64,000 bases of DNA from Streptomyces sp. NBC_00490 (lineage in GTDB: Bacteria; Actinomycetota; Actinomycetes; Streptomycetales; Streptomycetaceae), in assembly GCF_036013645.1 (NCBI RefSeq), contig NZ_CP107869.1, positions 3,348,001 to 3,412,000 on the forward strand, written 5' to 3'. Position 1 is the first letter of the stretch, and every line of letters begins with the position of its first letter. The notes beneath the pieces are model-generated. The model was not told where the DNA came from and made no database searches. It was given only the letters and a program-made list of their open reading frames with translations. Below are positions 51,264 to 60,168 of the stretch, one piece after another. Made by a program: the position numbers and the translations under genes.

Positions 51264-52684
51264 CGGTGGGCCGTCGCCCTTCCCAACAGGGCGCAGACGA
51301 GGGCGGCTTGGGCCGCGGCCGCCGTGCCGTGGACGATCAGGGCGACCCAGTGCGGGGTGCCCGTGTGGGTCAGCAGCGCGAGTGTCTGGGCCAGGGCCGC
51401 GGCGCAGCAGAACGCCGTCGCGCTGAGGATCGCGCCGAAGGACTGGAGCAGCAGGCCGGTCCAGAGGACCACGCCCAGCACCAGCAGACCTGGTGACAGG
51501 GCGGACATGGCGAGGCCCAGGACGAGAAGGGTGACCAGGTAGACGGTCAGGCATTCGGCCAGCGTGATGGCCGTCGTACGCCAGAAGGCCCTTGGGGTGC
51601 TGGTGTTGCGCAGGCCGGCGAGGCTGCCGCTGCGGAAGCGGTGGAGGAGCCATTCGGCGGGGCCCATGCTGAGGGTGAGGGCGACGGCGGCCAGGGCGTT
51701 GTCCAGGGCTGCGTAGAGGACTAGGACACCGCTGCCCAGGCCGAATAGGGCGTACGGGAGAGAGGAGAAGAGTTGGGGGCCCATTGTCGTTTGGCGGCTG
51801 CGGGCTCGTTGTGGCTTGTCGCGCAGTTCCCCGCGCCCCTGAGGTGCGTCACCCACAGGCAAGACTCCCAGCAGGCCCAGGACCACCACCGCCAGCAGGG
51901 AGCTCAGCAACAGGACGATCCTCGCCTGGTCCGGCATGGAGTGGACCGAGGCCAAGGCCGCGCCAGCCGCCATCGGCAACAGGGCGTACAGCAAAGCGCG
52001 TTCGCGGCCCAGGACCAGCAGGACCGTCGACGCGCCCAGGTACAGGGCCTGTCCGGCGGCGAAGGCCACCCCCGTCATGTCGCCCGTGGCCGCGACCAGG
52101 AAGGCGGCCAGGGTGCCCAGCACCACTCCCGCCGGCGCCCCCAGCAGCAGGCTGCGTTTCGCCGCTGTGCGGTCTCCCAGGCCCAGCCAGGAGTACGCCC
52201 GGTGCGCGAGGCCCTGGTTCCAGGTCCAGCCGACCAGGGCGCCGGCGAGGAGGGGGATCGTGCCCGCCGGGAGGCCGAGGTCTCTGGGGCCGGTCATCAG
52301 CGGGGCGCCCAGGACGTAGCCGAGGCCGGGGAGGGCGAAGACGACGCCCCGCAGGAGGCAGCCCAACAGGCCCACCTGCCACGGGTCGTGGACCGGGCCC
52401 TCCGGTTCGGGATAGCGGCGCTCGACGCGTTCGTAGAGCTCCTCGGCGAGGGCGAAGGAGTTCTTCAGTCCGTACCGCTCGCGTATCTGGTCGTCCGACA
52501 TGCCGTCGGACTCCAGGAGCGCGGCTATCTCGTCGGGGTGGACGGCCGCGGCGACGAAGTCGTTCAGGCGCACGGCGAGTTCGTCGAGAGGGTCGGGCCG
52601 GGCCCAGCTGGGGGTGCGCTGCCTGGGGATGCCGGGCACGGTGTCCGGGCGGGCGCCCGGGGGCAGCCAGACGGATCCGCTCAC
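51260..52684 (-). CDS. Polytopic exporter-like membrane protein of the exopolysaccharide operon
   Basis: A 474-residue protein. A soluble N-terminal part (1-110) carries LAVRLNDFVAAAVHPDEIA and DGMSDDQIRERYGLKNSFAL. About twelve helices follow (113-470) in two groups. The loop between them (residues about 281-298) is encoded by a captured dispersed repeat (51793-51842). Size, topology and place beside a PelF-like glycosyltransferase suggest the role of PelG, or of the membrane half of fungal Gtb3, that is polymer synthesis or export. Sequence does not prove homology. GTG 52684 overlaps the glycosyltransferase stop and the gene ends overlapping the next one. Confidence 0.72.
   Translation of the reverse strand: MSGSVWLPPGARPDTVPGIPRQRTPSWARPDPLDELAVRLNDFVAAAVHPDEIAALLESDGMSDDQIRERYGLKNSFALAEELYERVERRYPEPEGPVHDPWQVGLLGCLLRGVVFALPGLGYVLGAPLMTGPRDLGLPAGTIPLLAGALVGWTWNQGLAHRAYSWLGLGDRTAAKRSLLLGAPAGVVLGTLAAFLVAATGDMTGVAFAAGQALYLGASTVLLVLGRERALLYALLPMAAGAALASVHSMPDQARIVLLLSSLLAVVVLGLLGVLPVGDAPQGRGELRDKPQRARSRQTTMGPQLFSSLPYALFGLGSGVLVLYAALDNALAAVALTLSMGPAEWLLHRFRSGSLAGLRNTSTPRAFWRTTAITLAECLTVYLVTLLVLGLAMSALSPGLLVLGVVLWTGLLLQSFGAILSATAFCCAAALAQTLALLTHTGTPHWVALIVHGTAAAAQAALVCALLGRATAHR
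51793..51842. repeat. Dispersed hairpin repeat inside the exporter-like gene, copy 4
   Basis: GGCGGCTGCGGGCTCGTTGT, GGCTTGTCGCGCAGTTCC and CCGCGCCCCTGAGG match the intergenic element of 54259 almost base for base. It lies in frame within 51260-52684 and encodes the hydrophilic loop DAPQGRGELRDKPQRARS between two helices, which does not break the reading frame. Confidence 0.85.
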
Positions 52685-54201
52685 CAGCCGGTCCCGTCCG
52701 TCGCGACCGCGGCGTACCAGGGGTCGCGCAGTTCGAGGGTCCAGTCGGCGACGGTCTCGAGCGTGGGCTCGTACACCTCGGGCATACCCGCGAGCTCCTG
52801 GTAGATCGTCCGGAAATTGTCCACGGAGCGGCGCAGAGTGAAGCGGTCGATCACGCGCTGCCGCGCCAACTCGCCCAGTTTCAGGCGCCGTTCGTCGTCC
52901 TTGAGCAGTGTCAGGGCCGCTGCCGCCAGCTTCTCCGGCTCACGCGGGGGCACCACCAGACCGGTGTCGCCGACCGCCTCGCTCACTCCCCCGACGTCCG
53001 TCGACACCGTCGTACGGCCGCAGGACATCGCCTCGATGATGGAGAACGGGAAGCCCTCGGAGATGGAGGAGAGCATGACCACGTGGCCGGCCGCGTAGGC
53101 CCGCCAGACCTCGCTGATGCGGCCCTCGAAGGTGAGGCCGTCGGTGACGCCGAGTTCGGCGGCGAGCTTCTCCAGCCGGGTCTTGTACTCCTCGCCGCCG
53201 GGCGGGACCGGGCCGAAGAGTCTGAGCCGGGTCTCCGGCATCTCGGCGCGGACCATGGCGTAGGCGCGGATCAGGGTCTCCAGGTCCTTGATGGGGTCGA
53301 CGCGGCCGCACCAGGTGAGGGTCGGGACCTCGGGTTCGGGTCCCGCGTGCGGGAAGGCGGCGGGGTCGACGCCGTTGTAGACCGTGCGGATCTTGTCGGC
53401 GTCGGCGCCGCCGCGCTCCTCCCAGCGGCGGTTGTACTGGTTGCAGGGGGTGATGAGGTCGGCGGCCCGGTAGCCGAGGGAGTTGAGCTCGCGGTAGAAG
53501 CCGAGCATGAACGCCTTCACGGGCCAGCGCTGGGCGTCCGAGCGGTAGCCGAGGTAGCGCTCGCGCAGGTAGATGCCGTGCTCGGTGAGGAGGAACGGAA
53601 CGCCGTCCAGTCGATGGGCGGCGAGGGCGGGCAGGGTGGCCAGGCCGCTGCTCACCGCGTGTGCCACCGAGTCCTCGGGGATGCGGACGCCCAGCGGGCG
53701 CAGGGCGTGTTCCAGCAGGTCCGTCGCGGTGAGCGCGTCGTGGACCGTGGGGCGGGCCGCGGCCGTCGCCAGGTGCGGCATCGTCCATATCCACATCAGC
53801 GAACGCAGTGCCGACTCCGTGCGCAGTGCGGCCGGTAGACGTCCGTCGCGGGCGAGTCCGGCCAGCTCGTACAGGGCCTCGCCGAAGTCGCAGGGGGCCT
53901 CGGGGTCGAGGAAGGAGAGCAGGAAACGCTCGTAGGAGTCGATGAAACGGCGCCGCGCCCTGCCGTACGGGGCGTGCTTGCGGCCGGGGCGCGGGCCCCA
54001 GGTCGGCACGGAGGTGTGGCGGTAGACGTTGGGCGGCAACTCCCAGGTCACGGGTTCGCGGCCGCTTCCGGTGAGCGAGAGGATGTGGAAGTCGACCTCC
54101 GGCATGCCCTTGACGAGCTGGTCGCACCAGGTGCTGACGCCGCCGTGGACATGCGGATAGGTGCCTTCGGTGAGCATGGTGACGTGACGGCCCGTGCGCA
54201 T
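52681..54201 (-). CDS. pelF: PelF-like GT4 glycosyltransferase
   Basis: A 506-residue cytoplasmic GT-B enzyme. MLTEGTYPHVHGGVSTWCDQ is the PelF-type opening (Gly-Gly acceptor loop), FLLTEHGIYLRERYLGYRSD the linker, LTWCGRVDPIKDLETLIRAY the donor domain and SSISEGFPFSIIEAMSCGR the EX7E donor motif near residue 380. PelF uses UDP-sugars to polymerise Pel (alpha-1,4 galactosamine-type). It is followed by the exporter-like gene with a four-base overlap. 135 bases with a dispersed repeat separate it from the deacetylase upstream. Confidence 0.88.
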   Translation of the reverse strand: MRTGRHVTMLTEGTYPHVHGGVSTWCDQLVKGMPEVDFHILSLTGSGREPVTWELPPNVYRHTSVPTWGPRPGRKHAPYGRARRRFIDSYERFLLSFLDPEAPCDFGEALYELAGLARDGRLPAALRTESALRSLMWIWTMPHLATAAARPTVHDALTATDLLEHALRPLGVRIPEDSVAHAVSSGLATLPALAAHRLDGVPFLLTEHGIYLRERYLGYRSDAQRWPVKAFMLGFYRELNSLGYRAADLITPCNQYNRRWEERGGADADKIRTVYNGVDPAAFPHAGPEPEVPTLTWCGRVDPIKDLETLIRAYAMVRAEMPETRLRLFGPVPPGGEEYKTRLEKLAAELGVTDGLTFEGRISEVWRAYAAGHVVMLSSISEGFPFSIIEAMSCGRTTVSTDVGGVSEAVGDTGLVVPPREPEKLAAAALTLLKDDERRLKLGELARQRVIDRFTLRRSVDNFRTIYQELAGMPEVYEPTLETVADWTLELRDPWYAAVATDGTGW

Positions 54202-54258
54202 TGCCGCGCGGTTCCCCCCTGTTTGCGGATCTTGTGAGGGGAACTGCGGACCGGCCCC

Positions 54259-54308
54259 CGGCTGCGGGCTCGTAGTGGCTGGTCGCGCAGTTCCCCGCGC
54301 CCCTGAAG
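54259..54308. repeat. Dispersed hairpin repeat, copy 5
   Basis: GGCTGCGGGCTCGTAGTGGC, TGGTCGCGCAGTTCCCCGCG and CCCCTGAAGG. Same short variant as the copy inside the exporter-like gene. It lies in the gap between the deacetylase stop and the PelF-like start, and could end or reduce transcription there. Confidence 0.8.
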
Positions 54309-54336
54309 GGCGCCTCAGTCGAGGCGGCTCCAGAAG

Positions 54337-56364
54337 CTACGGCAGCTTCAGAGTCACTGCCGACTGAAGCGGCTCCGGCGCGGTCCACGCCGAGCGCCGG
54401 CCCGCGTACGGGGTTCCGAACGCGCTGGTGCCGAGCAGGAGTTGCTTCTTTGCCCCCTCCGGCACGGTCACCGGGATCTGCGTCCCGTTCGGTGCCGTGA
54501 TCGTGACCGTCGTGCCGACCCGGTACGCCGTGACCTTGCCGGAGGCCAGCGCGGCCTGCCAGCCGGCGCGGCGCTGGAGTTCGGTGCCGATGGCGGCCTG
54601 GGCGAGGTTCTGGACCGGGGTGTTGTCGGCGAAGAGCGCCCGGTAGTCGGTGAGGACCTTGGTCATGACCGGGTAGAGGGTCCGGTCCTCGGCCAGGTTC
54701 GACTGGTGGGCGTAGTGCGGGCGCGGGTCGTTGTTGATGGCGTGTCCGAGGGCGGTGCGGGCCTCCTGGGGGACGATGTACGAGGTGTAGCCCGTGGCCG
54801 GGTCGAGCGGCTCGGCCAGGCAGGTGGAGGTCGGGTTGTTCTCGCAGATGCCGCTGCCGCCGTCGGCCGCCGAGGCGTAGATCCAGTTGTACTCGTCGGC
54901 CATCTCGGCGTTCGTGCCCACGTTGTAGTACACGTTCATCGGGTAGCGGGGCACGGTCAGCGTGCCGCTGCCGACCGCGCGCTGGTCGGGTTCACGGGAG
55001 CTGTCGGAGGCGGTCCACTTGATGCCGTTGTCGGCGAGGGCGCCGGCGAGGTTGGGGTTGTCGTTCGGCTGCTGCGGCAGCGTCTTCAGGCCCGAGTGCT
55101 CGCCGGTGACCAGCTCGGCACGGGTCAGCGGAAGGCCCTTGGAGACGCCCCAGTTGTAGTTGTCGCGGATCTCCGCGGAGATGTCGGCCCGGCTCATGTA
55201 CTGGGTCGTGCCGCTGGTGTTCTTCGCGCAGCTCCACGGCACCGTGGCCGTGTCCTGGACGCAGCCGAGGAACTTGTGCGTGTACGTGTGGTTGATCCAG
55301 CGGTACTTGGCCTTGTCGGCGAGCAGCTGGGTGGCGAAGGCGTCCGTGCCGCCGTTCTCGGTCTTCCACTCCTCGCCGGAACCGGCGTTGTAGACCATGT
55401 CGAGCGTGAAGCCCTGTTCCTGCTGCCACTGGGCGGCGCGGACCGCGTCGGCCGCGGTCATCCGGATCGGTGTGGTTCCCGTGCCGGCACCGCCCGCGCA
55501 GTCGAAGTCGCCGGGGGTGCAGTTGTGTTCGGTGTCCCAGCGGCTGTCGGGGGCGAAGACGTCGTCGACGTGCACGGCGAAGTAGTTGCGCGCCTGCCCC
55601 AGGTGCACCCCCTGGGTCAGCCACTCGACGATGCCGCGGGCGAGGACCCGGAACTGCTGCTGGTACTGGTTGTACGCGAAGGTCACGACGAGTTCGCGGC
55701 GCCCGTCGTGGACGTACTCGCCGACGAGGCTGCCGCGGCCCGAGCCGCCGGGCACGGCGGTGTCGACATAGCTGGTGAAGCCCGCCCCCGGGGTGGCCAC
55801 ATAGCCGTAACTCTCCATCACCGAAGGGGAGTTGTCCTCGAAGGTGAGGGCTCCGTCGAGGTAGCCGAAGTACCCCGACCTGCCCGCCGCCGTGATGCCC
55901 GCGGCCTGTCCGTCCAGCGAGCCGGAGTAGCTGCTGTACTCCAGACCGACCCCCGGGTGCGCCCAGGTGTAGGCGTCGACCTGCGGGATGCCGTACGTCT
56001 TCTCGTACGTCTCCAGCGCGGTCTGTTCGGCCGAACCGGCGCCGAACGGGGCCTCGTTGGGCAGGACGACACCCTGGTACTTGGCCCGGGGCGTGCCGTT
56101 GACCGTGTCGCTGAGGAACGCGGCCGTGATGGCGGGGCGGTTCGCGTCGTTCAGGGAGACGGTGGTGTACGGGATGCCCGTGCTCTTCAGCTGGGCGGTG
56201 ATGGCCTGGACGGGGCTGTCGCCGTTGTCCACGACCAGCACCTTGAGATCGATGCGCGGCGTCGCCGCTGCCGCCGCGCCCGGTGCTCCGAGGCCCAACG
56301 CCAGTAGCCCGGCGGCGGTCAGGACCGCGGCCGCGGCTCTGCGTCTGTGCGCACTCTGCGCCAT
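54337..56364 (-). CDS. Secreted polysaccharide deacetylase (Agd3/PelA-like)
   Basis: A 675-residue exported protein. Start ATG 56364 with GGAGG 9 bases upstream; signal peptide to about 35 ending AAAAATP. A first module (about 40-255) has a Rossmann-like DLKVLVVDNGDSP and a GYLDGALTF stretch. The deacetylase module (about 260-600) has NYFAVHVDDVFAPDSRW (metal and catalytic Asp pair) and YRWINHTYTHKFLG (metal His pair HTYTH). A short beta domain ends it. Motif order and length fit Agd3-type CE18 enzymes, which deacetylate galactosaminogalactan, better than single-domain NodB proteins. It gives the polymer its positive charge. First gene of the operon. Confidence 0.85.
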   Translation of the reverse strand: MAQSAHRRRAAAAVLTAAGLLALGLGAPGAAAAATPRIDLKVLVVDNGDSPVQAITAQLKSTGIPYTTVSLNDANRPAITAAFLSDTVNGTPRAKYQGVVLPNEAPFGAGSAEQTALETYEKTYGIPQVDAYTWAHPGVGLEYSSYSGSLDGQAAGITAAGRSGYFGYLDGALTFEDNSPSVMESYGYVATPGAGFTSYVDTAVPGGSGRGSLVGEYVHDGRRELVVTFAYNQYQQQFRVLARGIVEWLTQGVHLGQARNYFAVHVDDVFAPDSRWDTEHNCTPGDFDCAGGAGTGTTPIRMTAADAVRAAQWQQEQGFTLDMVYNAGSGEEWKTENGGTDAFATQLLADKAKYRWINHTYTHKFLGCVQDTATVPWSCAKNTSGTTQYMSRADISAEIRDNYNWGVSKGLPLTRAELVTGEHSGLKTLPQQPNDNPNLAGALADNGIKWTASDSSREPDQRAVGSGTLTVPRYPMNVYYNVGTNAEMADEYNWIYASAADGGSGICENNPTSTCLAEPLDPATGYTSYIVPQEARTALGHAINNDPRPHYAHQSNLAEDRTLYPVMTKVLTDYRALFADNTPVQNLAQAAIGTELQRRAGWQAALASGKVTAYRVGTTVTITAPNGTQIPVTVPEGAKKQLLLGTSAFGTPYAGRRSAWTAPEPLQSAVTLKLP

Positions 56365-56708
56365 TCTGTGTGTCCTCCCCCAGAAGATCCCCTTGTGGTA
56401 AATCCAAGGATGATCAGTGGAAATCATGCAAAGCGGTGAGCGATGCGCTCACCGGAACACGAGGAGTGTGACTGAGCTCACCGGGAGTAAGGATCGAGAA
56501 CTGGCCTTGACGCCACTCACAGGTGAACGCCCGTAGGAATGAGCGAACCAGCCATACGCGCGTAGGCTCGTTCCGGGTGTTCATCGACGGGGTGAAGGCC
56601 CCGGTCGATGCCGCCCCCGGACACGGTCCTAGGGTCGGCTGTCGGGCCCGGTCGACCCACCCACACTCGACCAACTGAACTTCACATCGGAAGCGAGATT
56701 TCACCACC
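56365..56708. promoter_or_regulatory. Divergent promoter region between deacetylase and pepA
   Basis: This 344-base gap holds no gene. It must hold promoters for both the exopolysaccharide operon and pepA. An AT-richer patch near 56395-56440 is nearest to the deacetylase start; a TTGACG at 56507 and a TAGGGT at 56629 are weak promoter candidates for pepA. No clear operator was seen. Confidence 0.4.
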
Positions 56709-58229
56709 GTGACTGCTCTCACTCTCAGCACCGCCGCGGCGCCCGGCCTGCGGGCCGACGCGATCGTGATCGGTGTCGCCAAGGGCGCGAAGGGCCCGGT
56801 CGTCGCCCCGGGCGCCGAAGCTGTGGACAAGGCCTACGACGGCAGCCTCGCCGGCGTCCTGGAGACCCTCGGTGCCTCCGGCGCCGAGGGCGAGGTGACG
56901 AAGCTGCCGGCGCCGTCCGGCTTCAAGACGCCCCTCGTGGTGGCGGTGGGGCTCGGCCCCGAGCCCGAGAAGGACGCCTCCTTCGACTCCGAGGCGCTCC
57001 GCCGGGCCGCCGGCGCCGCAGCCCGCGTGCTGACCGGCGCCAAGAAGGCCGCCTTCGCGCTGCCGCTGACGGACGCCGCCGACGCCGGCGCGATCTCCGA
57101 GGGCGCCCTCCTCGGCGCGTACTCCTTCGACGCGTACAAGGAGAGCGCCAAGGACCCGAAGAACGGCAAGGCGCCCCTCGCCGAGGTCGTCCTCCTCGGC
57201 GGCAAGCCGCGCGACAAGGCGTACAAGGCGGCCGTGGAGCGTGCCCTCGCGGTCACCGAGGAGCTCAACCGGGCCCGTGACCTCGTCAACACCCCGCCGA
57301 ACGACCTGTACCCGGAGGCCTTCGCGGCCGTCGCGCAGGCCGCGGCCAAGGAGCACGGCCTCAAGGTGCAGGTGCTCGACGAGAAGGCCCTGCTCAAGGG
57401 CGGCTACGGCGGCATCCTGGGCGTCGGCGGCGGTTCGGAGACGCCGCCGCGGCTGGTGAAGCTGTCGTACACCTCCTCCAAGGCGAAGAAGCACCTCGCG
57501 CTCGTCGGCAAGGGCATCACGTACGACTCGGGCGGCATCTCGCTGAAGCCGGCCGGTCACAACGAGACGATGAAGTGCGACATGAGCGGGGCGGCCGCGG
57601 TCTTCGCCGCCATCGTGGCCGTCGCGCGGCTCGGTCTGGAGGTGAACGTCACCGCGTGGCTGGCGCTCGCCGAGAACATGCCGTCGGGTTCCGCCGTGCG
57701 CCCCGGTGACGTGCTGCGGATGTACAGCGGCAAGACCGTCGAGGTGCTCAACACCGACGCCGAGGGGCGGCTGGTCCTCGCGGACGCGCTGTGGGCCGCC
57801 TCCGCGGAGAAGCCGGACGCGATCGTCGACGTGGCGACGCTGACCGGCGCGATGATGCTGGCGCTGGGCAACCGGACGTTCGGGATCATGGCGAACGACG
57901 ACGCGTTCCGCTCCGCGGTGTACGAGGCCGCGGCCGAGGTGGGCGAGCCGTCGTGGCCGATGCCGCTGCCGGAGCACCTGCGCAAGGGGATGGACTCCCC
58001 CACCGCCGATATCGCGAACATGGGTGAGCGGATGGGTGGCGGGCTGGTCGCGGGGCTGTTCCTGCGGGAGTTCGTGGGCGAGGGCATCACGTGGGCGCAC
58101 CTCGACATCGCCGGCCCGGCCTTCAACGAGGGTGGGCCGTTCGGGTACACGCCCAAGGGAGGCACGGGTACCGCCGTGCGGACGCTGGTGCGGCTGGCGG
58201 AGCTGACTGCCGCGGGTGACCTGGGGTGA
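56709..58229 (+). CDS. pepA: Leucyl aminopeptidase (M17)
   Basis: A 506-residue cytosolic aminopeptidase. N-terminal macro-like domain to about 180, then the M17 catalytic domain: LVGKGITYDSGGISLKPAG (metal Lys and Asp), MKCDMSGAAAVF (metal Asp), EVLNTDAEGRLVLAD (signature with metal Asp/Glu and catalytic Arg). It forms two-metal hexamers and removes N-terminal residues from peptides. GTG 56709. Divergent from the exopolysaccharide operon and upstream of the lpdA-sucB genes, as in mycobacteria. Confidence 0.96.
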   Translation: MTALTLSTAAAPGLRADAIVIGVAKGAKGPVVAPGAEAVDKAYDGSLAGVLETLGASGAEGEVTKLPAPSGFKTPLVVAVGLGPEPEKDASFDSEALRRAAGAAARVLTGAKKAAFALPLTDAADAGAISEGALLGAYSFDAYKESAKDPKNGKAPLAEVVLLGGKPRDKAYKAAVERALAVTEELNRARDLVNTPPNDLYPEAFAAVAQAAAKEHGLKVQVLDEKALLKGGYGGILGVGGGSETPPRLVKLSYTSSKAKKHLALVGKGITYDSGGISLKPAGHNETMKCDMSGAAAVFAAIVAVARLGLEVNVTAWLALAENMPSGSAVRPGDVLRMYSGKTVEVLNTDAEGRLVLADALWAASAEKPDAIVDVATLTGAMMLALGNRTFGIMANDDAFRSAVYEAAAEVGEPSWPMPLPEHLRKGMDSPTADIANMGERMGGGLVAGLFLREFVGEGITWAHLDIAGPAFNEGGPFGYTPKGGTGTAVRTLVRLAELTAAGDLG

Positions 58230-58261
58230 CGTTCGCCTAAGAGCTCGGTGCCTTCGGGGCG

Positions 58262-58490
58262 CGGGCGACTGCGGGACCGTCGTGGCCGGTCGCGCAGTTC
58301 CCCGCGCCCCTGAGTGCGTCGGTGTCCCGTACGCCCCGACAGACCCGGCACCGGTCGCGCCCGCGCGGCGGAGCCGCACATCGACACAGCCCCGCGCCCC
58401 TGAGTGCGTCGGTGTCCCGTACGCCCCGACAGACCCGGCACCGGTCGCGCCCGCGCGGCGGAGCCGCACATCGGCACGGCTCCGCGCCCC
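58262..58490. repeat. Dispersed repeat cluster with an exact 90-bp tandem duplication, copy 6
   Basis: A short variant at 58276-58312 (GTGGCCGGTCGCGCAGTTCC) is followed by two 90-base direct repeats, 58311-58400 and 58401-58490. Each holds TGAGTGCGTCGGTGTCCCGT and the GCGCGGCGGAGCCGCAC stem of the same repeat family. The two units differ at very few positions, so the duplication is recent. Located between pepA and lpdA, after the pepA stop. Confidence 0.88.
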
Positions 58491-58712
58491 TGGGTGTCTC
58501 ACGGTGACCGCTGCCTCGGAGTGAGGTGCTCACATGTGAGCGTGTGGTGTCTCACACCCCGGCCCGGCGTCTCGTTCTCCTCCGACAAGTGCGAAGATGG
58601 CACTCGGCAGGACAGGGCCCCCACCACAGGGCCGAAGAAAGAGCGGCCGGACACCAGCCGCCGCGCGGTCATGGACGACCGGCGTACGGCGCACATGCAT
58701 GGAGGACGTGAC

Positions 58713-60101
58713 GTGGCGAACGACGCCAGCACCGTTTTCGACCTAGTGATCCTCGGCGGTGGTAGTGGCGGTTACGCCGCGGCCCTGCGCGGGGCGCAGC
58801 TGGGGCTTGACGTCGCCCTGATCGAGAAGGACAAGGTCGGCGGTACCTGCCTGCACCGAGGGTGCATCCCCACCAAGGCCCTGCTGCACGCGGGCGAGAT
58901 CGCCGACCAGGCCCGCGAGAGCGAGCAGTTCGGCGTGAAGGCCACCTTCGAGGGCATCGACATCGCCGGGGTCCACAAGTACAAGGACGGCGTGGTCTCC
59001 GGGCTCTACAAGGGCCTGCAGGGTCTGGTCGCCTCCCGCAAGGTGACGTACATCGAGGGTGAGGGCCGGCTGTCCTCCCCCACCTCGGTCGACGTGAACG
59101 GCCAGCGCATCCAGGGCCGCCACATCCTCCTCGCGACCGGCTCCGTGCCGAAGTCGCTGCCGGGCCTGGAGATCGACGGCAACCGCATCATCTCCTCGGA
59201 CCACGCCCTCGTCCTGGACCGTGTGCCGAAGTCGGCCATCGTCCTCGGCGGCGGTGTCATCGGCGTCGAGTTCGCCTCCGCCTGGAAGTCCTTCGGCACC
59301 GACATCACGATCATCGAGGGTCTCAAGCACCTCGCCCCGCTCGAGGACGAGAACTCCTCCAAGCTTCTTGAGCGCGCGTTCCGCAAGCGCGGCATCAAGT
59401 TCAACCTGGGCACCTTCTTCCAGAAGGCCGAGTACACCCAGGACGGCGTCAAGGTCACCCTCGCCGACGGCAAGGAGTTCGAGGCCGAGCTCCTGCTCGT
59501 CGCCGTCGGCCGTGGCCCGGTCTCCGCCGGTCTCGGTTACGAGGAGCAGGGCGTCGCGATGGACCGCGGCTATGTCCTGGTCGACGAGTACATGCGGACC
59601 AACGTCCCCACCATCTCCGCCGTCGGTGACCTGGTCCCGACGCTCCAGCTCGCGCACGTCGGCTTCGCCGAGGGCATCCTGGTGGCGGAGCGTCTGGCCG
59701 GTCTCAAGGCCGTCCCGATCGACTACGACGGTGTCCCCCGCGTGACCTACTGCCACCCGGAGGTCGCCTCCGTCGGTATCACCGAGGCCAAGGCCAAGGA
59801 GATCTACGGTGCGGACAAGGTCGTCGCTCTGAAGTACAACCTGGCGGGCAACGGCAAGAGCAAGATCCTGCAGACCGCGGGCGAGATCAAGCTCGTCCAG
59901 GTCAAGGACGGTGCCGTGGTCGGCGTCCACATGGTCGGCGACCGCATGGGCGAGCAGGTCGGCGAAGCCCAGCTGATCTACAACTGGGAGGCGCTGCCGG
60001 CCGAGGTCGCCCAGCTCATCCACGCCCACCCGACGCAGAACGAGGCGCTCGGCGAGGCTCACCTGGCACTGGCCGGCAAGCCGCTGCACGCTCACGACTG
60101 A
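58713..60101 (+). CDS. lpdA: Dihydrolipoamide dehydrogenase (E3)
   Basis: A 462-residue FAD flavoprotein. DLVILGGGSGGYAAALRGAQ is the FAD loop, GGTCLHRGCIPTKALLH the redox disulfide (CxxxxC), AIVLGGGVIGVEFASAW the NAD loop, SAVGDLVPTLQLAH the second FAD motif and HAHPTQNEALGEA the C-terminal active-site His-Glu. It reoxidises lipoyl groups of SucB and other E2 proteins. GTG 58713 with GGAGG 7 bases upstream; the frame is open upstream into the repeat. It is 67 bases ahead of sucB and likely cotranscribed. Confidence 0.97.
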   Translation: MANDASTVFDLVILGGGSGGYAAALRGAQLGLDVALIEKDKVGGTCLHRGCIPTKALLHAGEIADQARESEQFGVKATFEGIDIAGVHKYKDGVVSGLYKGLQGLVASRKVTYIEGEGRLSSPTSVDVNGQRIQGRHILLATGSVPKSLPGLEIDGNRIISSDHALVLDRVPKSAIVLGGGVIGVEFASAWKSFGTDITIIEGLKHLAPLEDENSSKLLERAFRKRGIKFNLGTFFQKAEYTQDGVKVTLADGKEFEAELLLVAVGRGPVSAGLGYEEQGVAMDRGYVLVDEYMRTNVPTISAVGDLVPTLQLAHVGFAEGILVAERLAGLKAVPIDYDGVPRVTYCHPEVASVGITEAKAKEIYGADKVVALKYNLAGNGKSKILQTAGEIKLVQVKDGAVVGVHMVGDRMGEQVGEAQLIYNWEALPAEVAQLIHAHPTQNEALGEAHLALAGKPLHAHD

Positions 60102-60168
60102 CCCTCGGTCGACGAAGCGACTTCGCGACGACACAGACTTCCGCAATTCGTAAGGAGCAACCGAAACC

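Noticed and set aside
56682..58502. 606-residue minus-strand frame over pepA and the repeats
   Set aside because: Antisense to the pepA gene with intact M17 motifs, and its N-terminal internal repeats come from the 90-bp DNA duplication.
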